The notes below the pieces were generated by a model. The model was not told the origin of the DNA. It did no database searches and saw only the letters and a program-made list of their open reading frames with translations. This document shows positions 33,401-41,214 of a stretch of DNA of 64,000 nucleotides, one piece after another. Source of the stretch: a virus; IMG/VR virus record IMGVR_UViG_3300009414_000001, positions 25,821 to 89,820 of that record; one strand, written 5' to 3'. A program made the position numbers and the translations under genes. The first letter of the stretch is position 1, and every line of letters starts with the position of its first letter.

Positions 33401-36400
33401 AAGGAGCCAGCATTGGCAAAGATGGCTACAAGCAAGCTAAACAAAAAGAAGGCTTTCAATCTAAATACCATGCCAATCAAACTACCAAGTCTGGTGAGTA
33501 TCCATTCTGGGAAGATATGCGCTTCGATAAGCTTATTATCGATGAAGCTCATAACTACCGAAATGCATTTAAAGCTGGTCGTAGAGCAAATGAAATCGCT
33601 TACTTACCAACAGGCGGCGTAGCTAAATCAGCAGCAGACCTAGCCATCAAGTCGAGTTACTTACGTGAACAAAATGGCGGCAAAGGTATTCATATGCTGA
33701 CAGCCACGCCAACAGTAAACAGCCCTACTGATATTTTTAATATGCTATCGCATGTTATGACGCCAGCGGAATGGGAAGAGTACGGGATTTACACGGTAGA
33801 TGATTTTATCAAGGTCTTTGGTCGCATTGAGACTATGGACGTTCAAAAGCTCTCAGGTGAAGTCGAATCAAAAGAAGGCTTAGCAGGCTTTAAGAATTTA
33901 GACGCACTTAGAAGTATTTACCATCGCTGGGTTATAGCCAAAGAAGTTCAAGACGTTGCAACTGACGTTAAAATGCCAGATAAAAAAGTTGTTGATAATA
34001 AAACAACACTCAATCAAGAGCAGCTTGACATATATGAAGAGCTACAAGATAGAGCGTTAAACATTCTTGACGCAGAAGACGAAGACGGCGAACCGACCGA
34101 CTTTATCTTTAGTATTATTCGAGATATGGATCGTGTTGCAACTGACATTGATTTGTACCACAAAAGAATTACCTTTGTGTTACCAAAGAAACACAAAGAA
34201 GTGTTAAGTGACATTGTTATACCTAGCGTTATCACTGAGAAAAAAGAAATCGTTAAGAAAGCTGGTGAAAAACTAACGGTAGTACATGAGCTTAATGCAA
34301 GTGTTGATAGCAGCGGAAAAAACACCATCGTTGTAATTAATGAAAACTTTGAAGATGAATTCATCAAGGCACTTGTTAAAGCTGGTATTGATCAAAAAGA
34401 CATTAACCACCCTATTACACCTAAATATGCAAAGTTAATTGAGCGCTTGCGTGATGATTACAAAAATGGTGGTAAACAGGTTATTTTCACCGAAGAAAAA
34501 AGCCAACACCAAAAGCTTAAGCGGATCATTGCTAATAACTTAGGTGTACCACTAGACCAAATAGGCATAATCAATGCTGATACGGTTAGCAAAGGCAAGA
34601 AATCAACCGACTTAGATAAAGAGGCTGGCGCTCTTGAAGATTTAGCCGACCGATTTAATACAGGTGCTTACAAGTTCCTTATCTGCAATAAAAAGGCAGA
34701 AGTAGGTATAAACTTGCAGCACGGCTCTACTAAGCTGCATCACTTAACAATACCATGGACACCAGCGAGCTTGATCCAGCGATTCGGGAGGATCTGGCGC
34801 ATAGGTGGTACTCAAGAGTTTGTTACAGAGGAAAACTATCTAGCCGAAGGCTCTTTTGATGAATTCCGTTTACGGGCGTTAAGCAAAAAAGCCAGCTGGC
34901 AAGCCTCGTTATTAAAAGGCGATGCAAACAGCGTGGATTTTGAAGAGGTTAACGATCTGGCAGAAGCTCGGTTATTACTTGCTAAAAACCCCGAAGAACT
35001 TAAAGCCCAATTAGAAGCACAAGCACAAGCATCTAAAGATAAAGCAGCCTTAAGAGCCAAGCAGCGTATATCTACAGCGCTTGGTAAGTACAATCGCCTA
35101 CGAAACAAAAAGGAGCTTTGGGGTAAAGAGGAAACTGACCTTAAAGAACTTAAAGCAACAATTAAAGCAGCTGTGCAACAAGGTGTTATCGATACAGATC
35201 CAACCGACTTACCAGCTGATCAATTCGTCATTGAACCTATCAGTGGTCAGACGGTTAAAGCTGGCGATATTTACACCAGCAAAGAGCGTTACAGCTCAGG
35301 TGATATTTATGAAGTTGTCAAAATTAACCATGTTAAAAACAAAGTTAGCCTAAAAATGATTTTTGGTACTTACGGCTTGGGTAAGGTGTCAGAAACATTA
35401 CTAACTAACATCACTCAAAACTACGAGTTATCAACCTACAGCGCCAGCGAGTCAATAGTTAAGGCTGAGTTCGCTAAAGGCGGTAAGATGAGTATTAGCC
35501 TACTATCAAGCAAGCTAAGCACTATTAGCAAAGAAATGTTTTTCAAGTATGCAACAGCGGAAAACTATGAAGGCTTTGAAGGTGAAAGCGCATGGCAAGG
35601 AAACCAAATTGCCAATATTGCGGTAACTTCTGAAAACGTTATTTACCCAAGCAAGCATGATCAAGTGTTGGTGACAGCTTTCGCTAACTACGGGCTTGAG
35701 TTAATACGAGCCAATAAAGAAGCGGAAATTGATGAATCTATGGGGCGCGCCTTGTTTGGCTGGTCTTATCTGCAATCAATACGAAGTTATGGCACCAAGC
35801 CCACTACCCATCAATTAGTTGAATGGGAAGTTGCGATCAAAGCCAGCACTATTGACGCTCTAAAAGAGTCAGCGAGTGAAAACTTAGATGATGGTTTATG
35901 GTCAGTGTATAGCGAGCAAGGCGGCAAGATCAAATCAATGGTAGCTGACTCAATACCAGACGGTTATGATGACAGCAGCCCGTTTGCTGATGAAGTCAGA
36001 AACATCACACGCACTATTGTTGAGGGATTAAACGACATTAGAAAGTCGCTGATCAATGAAGCCAACCGAATCAAGGAGGAAGCAGAGGCCGCTAGAAAAG
36101 AAGAGGCACTTGCAAAGCAAACAGCAGCGCTTAGGGAGCGATACCCTGAGACTCAACAAGCTGAGCCTGAGTCTGTAGAAATACCTAGCGGCACTTTGAC
36201 GGATCAGCAACTCCTTGATAATGTTAATGCTGATAATCAATGGAGTACGTTAATAAGCGATTTTGGTGAAAAAACCTTGTGGTTTAAGACTAACCGCAAA
36301 ACAAAACAAGTCGCTAAAGGTGCTACTGGTCGCTTATACTTAAATCTTAAGGATGGTGGGCGCTGGGACAAGGCGATGTTTATTGATGTCGGCAGTCGAG

Positions 36401-36558
36401 AGCTTAAGCAACCTAATGCTAGAGTCATTATTGCAGAGCAACATAAAACCAGCGAAGAGCACACCAAGATCCGCTCTATAGTTCGCTTATGTGAAGAGCT
36501 TGGTGTTACCGTTAGTGATCATAGTGAGTTCTATAACACTGACCTAATCGAAGGATAA
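30484..36558 (+). CDS. giant N6-methylase/SNF2-type helicase (DarB-like)
   Basis: This 2024-aa protein opens with a class I AdoMet methyltransferase: CEPSCGAGVFNG (~128-140) and NVPFGD (~194), an NPPY-type motif with Val in the second position. A middle region without clear signature leads to a superfamily 2 helicase: GTGLGKSHTA (~816), LIIDEAHNYRN (~1016), LTATPT (~1071) and QRFGRIWRIG (~1431). The C-terminal ~500 residues are helical and charged. Such fusions occur on phages and conjugative elements (P1 DarB, polyvalent proteins) and can protect incoming DNA from restriction. AAAAGG precedes the start. It is transcribed with the 128-aa gene after it. Confidence 0.85.
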   Translation: MSDNIPSDKLSNNEAVAKVKESTSASEVFEVFEQYYQIGEHAKSTKGFGVEKIKGVAIATSRKAANQAAMDIVEKYRKGETLTSDDLDALKGYTGLGGIGATISEYYTPEYVAEGTWDALKANGFENGNVCEPSCGAGVFNGTKPDGVVITGSEIDSTSSTINTILHPEDEITNQSFEELAMSVPDGHFDSFIGNVPFGDQRGKYAQLDPQYSKVKHMEQYFVTRAIDKTKAGGLIALVVPTQIIDRKTFSKFREEISLKAEFLGAHRMPSGVFSNNGTDVVTDVLLMQKHSEDLFFKIADLEKSTLKSANVLFDSFISGKWFEKEGKRFVMGETSRSDFQNRLQVARGELTNDAIKNKLAHKFDSRIDFELIEATAPTVIVNYNKGDTRLINGGWFEFDGEQWEPSGFTIPNSGKIDKAIFGTESYQELSASLETAEQALALKLNSENIKNVAKLTPRALSPITKHALDTMQKADKSNHDLIYRGTLIGQMINEYMEAPSEDQRLKIIAMIKDEQFKTGIAKNNKAIAGLSRSLDRFINATDSDGNLSDLMSGKAQGVAAQYDFSDPVDVVNYLFLDKDLMPVNLTEFNDLYTGDDLTIEQLAKFPEIAFSASGDSLYPFDRYCSGDIKQKLNDLSSAIMREQDPAVKAKFIAQQERINERRKKTSIDDIKFELNAKWMQSNYVTEFLASRDIDMRLNEQTGRFVTYSESNTFAGQLEQYLNNEAFSKRKEDRADNLARIHTLQSEFDFWIRQHADADYITNQYNMTFNANLPFEHGEHDLGLDQVSGKVKNMPFQNKEIRRMSEDGRGILAFGTGLGKSHTANGLVALDLEKGRCTKVCYAVPKSLITNWYHETKHFFGDKRRILFVGLEPVKNKKGVIQQDKWLDKDGEHKINDVTGELEYRDQVKELGSKEILARMATIPHTNYDIVVMTKEQLAAIPMRPSSMEKYVDNMVNKELMSGADAIRKLGGQGASIGKDGYKQAKQKEGFQSKYHANQTTKSGEYPFWEDMRFDKLIIDEAHNYRNAFKAGRRANEIAYLPTGGVAKSAADLAIKSSYLREQNGGKGIHMLTATPTVNSPTDIFNMLSHVMTPAEWEEYGIYTVDDFIKVFGRIETMDVQKLSGEVESKEGLAGFKNLDALRSIYHRWVIAKEVQDVATDVKMPDKKVVDNKTTLNQEQLDIYEELQDRALNILDAEDEDGEPTDFIFSIIRDMDRVATDIDLYHKRITFVLPKKHKEVLSDIVIPSVITEKKEIVKKAGEKLTVVHELNASVDSSGKNTIVVINENFEDEFIKALVKAGIDQKDINHPITPKYAKLIERLRDDYKNGGKQVIFTEEKSQHQKLKRIIANNLGVPLDQIGIINADTVSKGKKSTDLDKEAGALEDLADRFNTGAYKFLICNKKAEVGINLQHGSTKLHHLTIPWTPASLIQRFGRIWRIGGTQEFVTEENYLAEGSFDEFRLRALSKKASWQASLLKGDANSVDFEEVNDLAEARLLLAKNPEELKAQLEAQAQASKDKAALRAKQRISTALGKYNRLRNKKELWGKEETDLKELKATIKAAVQQGVIDTDPTDLPADQFVIEPISGQTVKAGDIYTSKERYSSGDIYEVVKINHVKNKVSLKMIFGTYGLGKVSETLLTNITQNYELSTYSASESIVKAEFAKGGKMSISLLSSKLSTISKEMFFKYATAENYEGFEGESAWQGNQIANIAVTSENVIYPSKHDQVLVTAFANYGLELIRANKEAEIDESMGRALFGWSYLQSIRSYGTKPTTHQLVEWEVAIKASTIDALKESASENLDDGLWSVYSEQGGKIKSMVADSIPDGYDDSSPFADEVRNITRTIVEGLNDIRKSLINEANRIKEEAEAARKEEALAKQTAALRERYPETQQAEPESVEIPSGTLTDQQLLDNVNADNQWSTLISDFGEKTLWFKTNRKTKQVAKGATGRLYLNLKDGGRWDKAMFIDVGSRELKQPNARVIIAEQHKTSEEHTKIRSIVRLCEELGVTVSDHSEFYNTDLIEG

Positions 36559-36562
36559 GAAA

Positions 36563-36949
36563 TTGACTATTTTAACGAAAGAAGAAGTAAAAGAAGTTAT
36601 TGAGGTGGAAGGAGCCACAGAAAGCCAGATAACAGGCGATCTGCTCAAGTCCTTTGCAAAGTCCATAAAAAAACAACCAATACGCTATCGCGCGTTTGGG
36701 GCTTATTGGTGGCTCATTAAACGCCAGCTGATAGAGATAGATTTAGCGCTTGATGAAGTTATCGACTTGCAAACCTATAAATCACTCTCTTATGGGGAGC
36801 CAGTATTAGATATAACAGCTGCTTGGATTTATTACACTCAGCAACTTGATTTACACGGCTTAATGCTTAGCAACGAACATCAACCACTTAACGAAAGTAA
36901 TTTAGGTGCATTTGTTCAAGATGAAGAAATGGAAAAGCTTATCGCGTAA
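36563..36949 (+). CDS. hypothetical protein, 128 aa
   Basis: An acidic helical protein with no known family. The start is a TTG with AAGGA eight bases upstream, four bases after the helicase stop, so it is its operon partner. A terminator follows. Confidence 0.62.
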   Translation: MTILTKEEVKEVIEVEGATESQITGDLLKSFAKSIKKQPIRYRAFGAYWWLIKRQLIEIDLALDEVIDLQTYKSLSYGEPVLDITAAWIYYTQQLDLHGLMLSNEHQPLNESNLGAFVQDEEMEKLIA

Positions 36950-36969
36950 CTAGCGATTCTTAGGTAGAG

Positions 36970-36995
36970 AAAAGGCGCTTTATAGCGCCTTTTTT
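36970..36995. terminator. bidirectional terminator between convergent genes
   Basis: AAAGGCGCT and AGCGCCTTT form a strong stem around TTAT, with a T run on the forward side and A residues on the other. It closes the helicase transcript and probably also the leftward one. Confidence 0.85.
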
Positions 36996-37368
36996 AATGT
37001 GTGTTTTTGTCGTGACGATAGAACGTTATATTTTCCGTAAAGCCTGCGATATTTCGAGGCTTAACAACTAAAACATCCTCATCCAATTTAATGACTTTAG
37101 CGTAGTATCTAACGCCTTTTTTAATCGCTTTGTATTCTTTTGGCATCTTAATGCCTCGCTTATCAATTGAGACTATTTCTTCAATCAATAAGCCATCAGC
37201 AATACGCCACTTGTATTTAATGGATATCTGTTTTTTATTTCCCTGCGCATCAGCAATGAATAGCTCACCAGTTTTTGTACCATCATCAAAGTAAGTATCG
37301 ATTGCAGCACCAAGCTGCTCATCTTTCTCTTGCAATTGCGACCACTGGCCTACTATTAAGCTTCTCAT
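36994..37368 (-). CDS. hypothetical protein, 124 aa
   Basis: A beta-rich protein with alternating charged strands (ISIKYKWRIADGLLIEEIVS; YYAKVIKLDEDVLVVKPR). No signal peptide or family is recognised. It is the last gene of a leftward string of small genes (38.7-37.0 kb). Confidence 0.6.
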   Translation of the reverse strand: MRSLIVGQWSQLQEKDEQLGAAIDTYFDDGTKTGELFIADAQGNKKQISIKYKWRIADGLLIEEIVSIDKRGIKMPKEYKAIKKGVRYYAKVIKLDEDVLVVKPRNIAGFTENITFYRHDKNTH

Positions 37369-37396
37369 TTCTTCACTCTCAACTCTTTAACTAAAA

Positions 37397-37561
37397 CTAA
37401 TCACTGATGCTTTTTTCGTACAATTCTATTTGAGCGTCAACTTCACTGATTTGCTTATCTAAACTATCAGCGCTTGCCGTTCCCAAAAAAGAATAAGCCT
37501 CAAGTAGATCAGCGCGATGCTTTACCGCTTCTTGATAATCACTTTCTGTTTTAAGTTTCAT
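37397..37561 (-). CDS. 54-aa protein resembling the HigA/HTH N-terminal segment
   Basis: The sequence (MKLKTESDYQEAVKHRADLL; DSLDKQISEVDAQIELYE) matches the dimer or toxin-binding N-terminus of certain HigA-type antitoxins (TEADYE...LE.L...D.L..L...IE.YE), but the DNA-binding domain is absent. It could be a stand-alone small partner. AAGGA precedes the start at 37561. Confidence 0.55.
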   Translation of the reverse strand: MKLKTESDYQEAVKHRADLLEAYSFLGTASADSLDKQISEVDAQIELYEKSISD

Positions 37562-37582
37562 AATATTCCTTATTAACATCTC

Positions 37583-37855
37583 TTATTCAATATTCCAATC
37601 TATGCCAGCTACAACCTCAACTATAGGTTTTTCGTACTCGCGCTCAATCTCAGCTATTTTTTCTTTGAAGTCTTTAACGAATACCTCAATGCTTGCTTTC
37701 GGACTATTTAGCGCTGAAACATAAACACACCGATCACAAAACAACGAAGCTTCCTTACCAAGCCAATAATAACTGCCCTCGTATTTTTCAAGGTCAGGCT
37801 TTATGCCTGTCGCCTGCTCGACGGACTTTATTATATTTGCTTTAGTCACTTTCAC
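37583..37855 (-). CDS. hypothetical protein, 90 aa
   Basis: A soluble mixed alpha/beta protein (QATGIKPDLEKYEGSYYWLG; FVKDFKEKIAEIEREYEKPI). It overlaps the DUF4236 gene by 14 bases. No function assigned. Confidence 0.6.
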   Translation of the reverse strand: MKVTKANIIKSVEQATGIKPDLEKYEGSYYWLGKEASLFCDRCVYVSALNSPKASIEVFVKDFKEKIAEIEREYEKPIVEVVAGIDWNIE

Positions 37856-38069
37856 TTAAAACTTCCTTTTTTCTCTTAAAGTTAATTAATTTCTTACGAT
37901 AACTTGCGCCACTAATAGGAATATTTAGGCTTCCTATAATGCCCTGCTTACCAATATTTAACGAGAAAAAGCCTCTAAATCCTATCGATACAGAAAAACC
38001 ATTCTTGCTCGCATTAAGCCAAACAACGCGCCCAATAACGGGCACTCGCTTTTGAAATCTTAAGCCCAT
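37842..38069 (-). CDS. DUF4236 family protein
   Basis: The start MGLRFQKRVPVIGRVVWLNA and the run SKNGFSVSIGFRGFF...IGKQG...GIPISGASYR fit the DUF4236 domain, a glycine-rich beta fold of unknown function found in phages and bacteria. The start at 38069 has AAGGAT upstream; the longer frame is not needed. Confidence 0.7.
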   Translation of the reverse strand: MGLRFQKRVPVIGRVVWLNASKNGFSVSIGFRGFFSLNIGKQGIIGSLNIPISGASYRKKLINFKRKKEVLSESD

Positions 38070-38085
38070 ACATAAATCCTTTTTG

Positions 38086-38457
38086 TTACTGAGCTGCCTC
38101 ATAATCGTCTAGCATTTCATGAAAGTTACTATACATCTCGTAATCACTACAAGCATCCTCGACAGCTATTATATCAACATGCCCCATCATCGCCATAAGC
38201 CTAACGTTAATGTTTTGATAGCCCTGTACGGCAACATAGCCAGCACAAGCAAACTCATTACCTACTTTGCTATCGTGACAGGCAAAAATCTTATACATGC
38301 CATCTTGATTAGAATCTCTTGGCGGCACAGTACTCGACAAGCCGCGCATTAAATCAATATCAAACCGTGGAATATTGGCACCACCAACGAGAGATGATTT
38401 TTTCCAAGGGCAGTTTTTACAAGGCTTTTCAGCGCACTTCTTAGTCATACTATCCAT
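38086..38457 (-). CDS. Cys-rich DUF6283-like protein
   Basis: The N-terminus CAEKPCKNCPWKK and later conserved Cys/His (FACHDS, FACAGYV) match a phage-borne metal-binding family (DUF6283-like, from memory). It probably holds zinc or an iron-sulfur cluster. The exact start is unclear (38457, 38448 or 38466). Confidence 0.65.
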   Translation of the reverse strand: MDSMTKKCAEKPCKNCPWKKSSLVGGANIPRFDIDLMRGLSSTVPPRDSNQDGMYKIFACHDSKVGNEFACAGYVAVQGYQNINVRLMAMMGHVDIIAVEDACSDYEMYSNFHEMLDDYEAAQ

Positions 38458-38477
38458 AATGATCAAACTATACTACT

Positions 38478-38504
38478 GACAAAGCCCCAGTAAAGGGGCT
38501 TGTC
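38478..38504. terminator. hairpin between two leftward genes
   Basis: GACAAAGCCCC and GGGGCTTGTC form a strong stem around AGTAAA. It lacks a long T-tract on the reverse strand, so it may be an attenuator, a processing structure or an imperfect terminator. Confidence 0.55.
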
Positions 38505-38516
38505 ACTTAAGAGTTG

Positions 38517-38738
38517 TTATGCGGCGTTATTGGCCTCAACTAACTTTTGAGCCTCGATTCGTTCTAACAATCTAGCCTTTCGCCTTGTGTTTTCAATAAA
38601 GCTTGCATTTCCTGCCTTATTCGCAAAACGACTACGCCCGTAACGTGGCCTATTCTTCACTTGAGTTGTTGCTTTATCAAGATTTAGTTGAACACTGTGC
38701 AATTGCCACTCTAGTTGCTTAACTGTCATTTCTGTCAT
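38517..38738 (-). CDS. basic helical protein, 73 aa
   Basis: A Lys/Arg-rich two-helix protein (QLEWQLHSVQLNLDKATTQV; FIENTRRKARLLERIEAQKL). The start at 38738 has AAGG nine bases upstream. The CCTAACAAATAAACTA motif (38750-38765) overlaps the leader just before the ribosome-binding site. Function unknown. Confidence 0.6.
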   Translation of the reverse strand: MTEMTVKQLEWQLHSVQLNLDKATTQVKNRPRYGRSRFANKAGNASFIENTRRKARLLERIEAQKLVEANNAA

Positions 38739-38749
38739 TATTAACACCT

Positions 38750-38766
38750 TAGTTTATTTGTTAGGA
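38750..38766 (-). promoter_or_regulatory. dispersed CCTAACAAAT motif in the leader of the 73-aa gene
   Basis: On the reverse strand CCTAACAAATAAACTA lies between a TATAAA box and the ribosome-binding site, an operator-like position near the transcription start. The same 16 bases occur at 12795-12810. Confidence 0.5.
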
Positions 38767-38809
38767 TTTATAAATTAAATAAAAATAGCCTTTTGGGAAT
38801 TAAAGGCTA

Positions 38810-39610
38810 TTAATCATGAACCTTTACGCGCTGTATTTTTGTTTGATGTTCCCCTTCATAAGTCTCATGCAACTTGATACCAAAGCTTATTACTAACTCA
38901 TCACCTTTACGGCAATCAATGCAAGCTGAACCCATGTACATCAACAATTCACCAGACTCAGTGAGAAATTTTTCAATATAGGTGTAACCGTAAAAACCAT
39001 CAAAACCATAACTCGCTACATTAGTTACTTTTATTTTCTTTTGGCGAACACCAATCTTGCCAAAGTACTTACCGTTACCTGAGTCGCTTAAAAAAGTTAT
39101 TCTGGCTATTTCAGGGTAAAGGCTTTCAAGTACCTTACCCATAAACTGAACTGTCGCATTAGCACTTTCTTGCCTGCCGTAATTCATCCAGTAACCAGCC
39201 CAGTCATCCCCTTTATCGCTAATCATCCACTCAAAGGTGCGACCTTCATTTCGACCAAAAGGAAAGCAATGATCTTTAACTAGCTGCAACTCATGATCTA
39301 ATTTCATTTTTTGCGTAGTCAAAAAACGCTCTTCTGCTGCTTCTCGCGCCGCCTGCACAGTCTCACTGTCTCTTCGAATAATTTCCTCAAGTGTAAACTT
39401 AGGTTTTTGCACCTTAAAGCCTAACTCGCCAGCTCGCTTAATCGCTTGTTCGCTGTTATTTGATAGGTTTTGAATGTGCCAATCACGCATAACAACAGCG
39501 CTCTCAGCCACGCCGCCCTCACCCAAGAAAGATACTTTTTCTTCGAATTGATGACGTAACGTGTACATTTTGGTTTGGTCGCCTGTAGAAATATAGTGCC
39601 TTGAGTACAT
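38810..39610 (-). CDS. DNA-processing-type protein with OB-fold-like C-terminus
   Basis: In this 266-aa protein, FPFGRNEGRTFEWMISDKGD (~126-145) resembles the small C-terminal module of ExoX-type exonucleases. The last ~85 residues (GKIGVRQKKIKVTNVASYGF; YGYTYIEKFLTESGELLMYM) look like an OB-fold segment with a CIDC pair, seen in plasmid DNA-metabolism proteins. No nuclease active site is visible. The start at 39610 has AAGGAT ten bases upstream. Probably single-stranded-DNA or replication related (inference). Confidence 0.6.
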   Translation of the reverse strand: MYSRHYISTGDQTKMYTLRHQFEEKVSFLGEGGVAESAVVMRDWHIQNLSNNSEQAIKRAGELGFKVQKPKFTLEEIIRRDSETVQAAREAAEERFLTTQKMKLDHELQLVKDHCFPFGRNEGRTFEWMISDKGDDWAGYWMNYGRQESANATVQFMGKVLESLYPEIARITFLSDSGNGKYFGKIGVRQKKIKVTNVASYGFDGFYGYTYIEKFLTESGELLMYMGSACIDCRKGDELVISFGIKLHETYEGEHQTKIQRVKVHD

Positions 39611-39747
39611 TGTAATATCCTTAAAGAATGCGTAGAGAAACGACTGGCTTAAGCACAATATATACAAGTACATTTTTACTTGCAAGTTATTTGTGTGTCA
39701 ATCGTGTTTTATTTGTCATTGTGTTGTGTTTCGACGCCTGTTGAGTT

Positions 39748-39765
39748 ATCCACAAAATCAGTGGA
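39748..39765. promoter_or_regulatory. DnaA-like box and short inverted repeat upstream of the nuclease gene
   Basis: TTATCCACA overlaps TCCAC-AAAATCA-GTGGA, an inverted repeat, and a TATAAT box follows at 39775. This may be a controlled promoter for the gene at 39812, or a second DnaA contact. Confidence 0.45.
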
Positions 39766-39811
39766 CAGTTGATGTATAATTATTGTTATTACCAATAAAG
39801 AGGCGTTACCT

Positions 39812-40351
39812 ATGCGCGCAATTGCTGCCGTTACTCTATTACTATTAAGTAGCGCCACCATAAGTAAAGACTACGACAGAAACCTATACGGGCGCTGGAT
39901 AGACTTCGATAAAGATTGCCAGAATACAAGGCAAGAGGTTTTGATTGCTGAGTCGTTAGCACCTGTAACGCTAGACACCAAAAAGTGCAAAGTACTTACT
40001 GGACTTTGGTACGATCCATTCACAGGAAAAGAATTCACCTCACCTACAAAACTAGATATAGATCACTTCGTACCACTAAAGGAGGTTCATTTGTCTGGTG
40101 GTGGCAATTGGTCATCAGATAAGCGAAAGGAATACGCTAACGATATAGACTACCCTTACACACTAATTGCTGTGAGCCTTAGCGCGAACCGAAGCAAAGG
40201 AGCGAGAGATCCTGCTAACTGGATGCCGCCAAACAAGTCATTTCATTGTGATTACATAAGGACTTGGGTAGCAATAAAAGCAAGATGGGATTTATCTATA
40301 GACAAGAAAGAGCAAGCCAAAATAGACGAAGTATTAAACACCTGTAATTAA
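39812..40351 (+). CDS. secreted HNH-type nuclease
   Basis: The 179-aa protein has an N-terminal hydrophobic signal (MRAIAAVTLLLLSSATI). It then follows the pattern of a small secreted HNH/GmrSD-C-like nuclease: DKDCQNTRQEVL, KCKVLTGLW..PFTGKEF, LDIDHFVPLKEVHLSGG (His-metal motif), YPYTLIAVSLSANRSKGARD (Asn of HNH) and DPANWMPPNKSFHCDY. Three or four Cys could form disulfides. It would degrade DNA in the periplasm or medium, perhaps to exclude incoming DNA or recycle nucleotides. It is an isolated forward gene. Confidence 0.82.
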   Translation: MRAIAAVTLLLLSSATISKDYDRNLYGRWIDFDKDCQNTRQEVLIAESLAPVTLDTKKCKVLTGLWYDPFTGKEFTSPTKLDIDHFVPLKEVHLSGGGNWSSDKRKEYANDIDYPYTLIAVSLSANRSKGARDPANWMPPNKSFHCDYIRTWVAIKARWDLSIDKKEQAKIDEVLNTCN

Positions 40352-40352
40352 T

Positions 40353-40400
40353 AAAAAACCCCATACAATAACGACCAGCTGCGTTAAAACATGAGGCTTT
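40353..40400 (-). terminator. probable terminator of the leftward 47.8-40.4 kb operon
   Basis: On the reverse strand AAAGCCTCAT pairs with ATGGGGTTTT (two wobbles) across a 25-base loop, then a T run. It follows the metallopeptidase stop by about 25 bases. Confidence 0.5.
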
Positions 40401-40423
40401 CAGTCTTACACGTTAGTTAAAGC

Positions 40424-41212
40424 CTACTCGAAAAGTGTAGCCCACTCCATATCAGGCAAATGGTAGCCTTTGAATTCAACTTTAGCCATTGCCACTAATC
40501 TTGACTCATTTCTACGTGCTTCTTTTTCCCAAGGTAGCGCTTGATAAGCTTTAAAATCAAAGTCCTTAGCCCCTATCACGGCTGATGAATCAATCGTAAG
40601 CTCAGATCCGCGCCATTCAACGGTTGATGGTGTCTTAAATACCAACTCACCTTTGGCTACTTGCGCTATATGCGTTAGCTCATGTGCCAAGCCTATAAGC
40701 ATCATATCGAATGAAACATTATCCGATAATTGCAAGTTAAACTTCTTCTTCTCGCCTACCTGAAAAACGGTATTACCATAATGGCCTCTAGGTAGTTTTT
40801 CAAAACTAAGCTTAATGGCAACTGCACTAGAGCTACCCATAAGTTCATCTAAGAAAAACTCCATCACCCTAGTCAGTATTGGAATGAAACTTTTCTGTTT
40901 TTTTTTACCCTTTCCAATGGTAATGATATTACTCTCATTCAAGTTAGCACCGATATACTCAACAGTAGCACGTTTTAATTTGGATAAGGATAAATCTAAG
41001 CCATTTACAGCGGCTTTAAACTTATCAGGGGATAGTTTGTTTAAATCGCCCTGATTTCCTAGCCTACCCATGCCCAGCGAAGCCCTAACAGACTTAATTG
41101 TTTTTTGTATTGAGCGTTTGTCAGAAAACGTCAAGCCGCCAGCCTTGAGAGCTTTTTGGCTCTCGACTAGCTGTTTTTGAAGTTTTCGTTTTTCACTAAA
41201 ACTTAAATTCAT
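40424..41212 (-). CDS. HEXXH zinc-metallopeptidase-like protein
   Basis: A coiled, basic N-terminus (~1-60) precedes a compact domain with GLAHELTHIAQVAKG (~178-192), a canonical HExxH zinc site. A downstream Glu in RRNESRL could be the third ligand. It begins two bases after the polyvalent-protein stop, so it is in the same operon. It might process the giant proteins encoded beside it or act on host targets after injection; this is inference. Confidence 0.7.
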   Translation of the reverse strand: MNLSFSEKRKLQKQLVESQKALKAGGLTFSDKRSIQKTIKSVRASLGMGRLGNQGDLNKLSPDKFKAAVNGLDLSLSKLKRATVEYIGANLNESNIITIGKGKKKQKSFIPILTRVMEFFLDELMGSSSAVAIKLSFEKLPRGHYGNTVFQVGEKKKFNLQLSDNVSFDMMLIGLAHELTHIAQVAKGELVFKTPSTVEWRGSELTIDSSAVIGAKDFDFKAYQALPWEKEARRNESRLVAMAKVEFKGYHLPDMEWATLFE

Positions 41213-41214
41213 GC

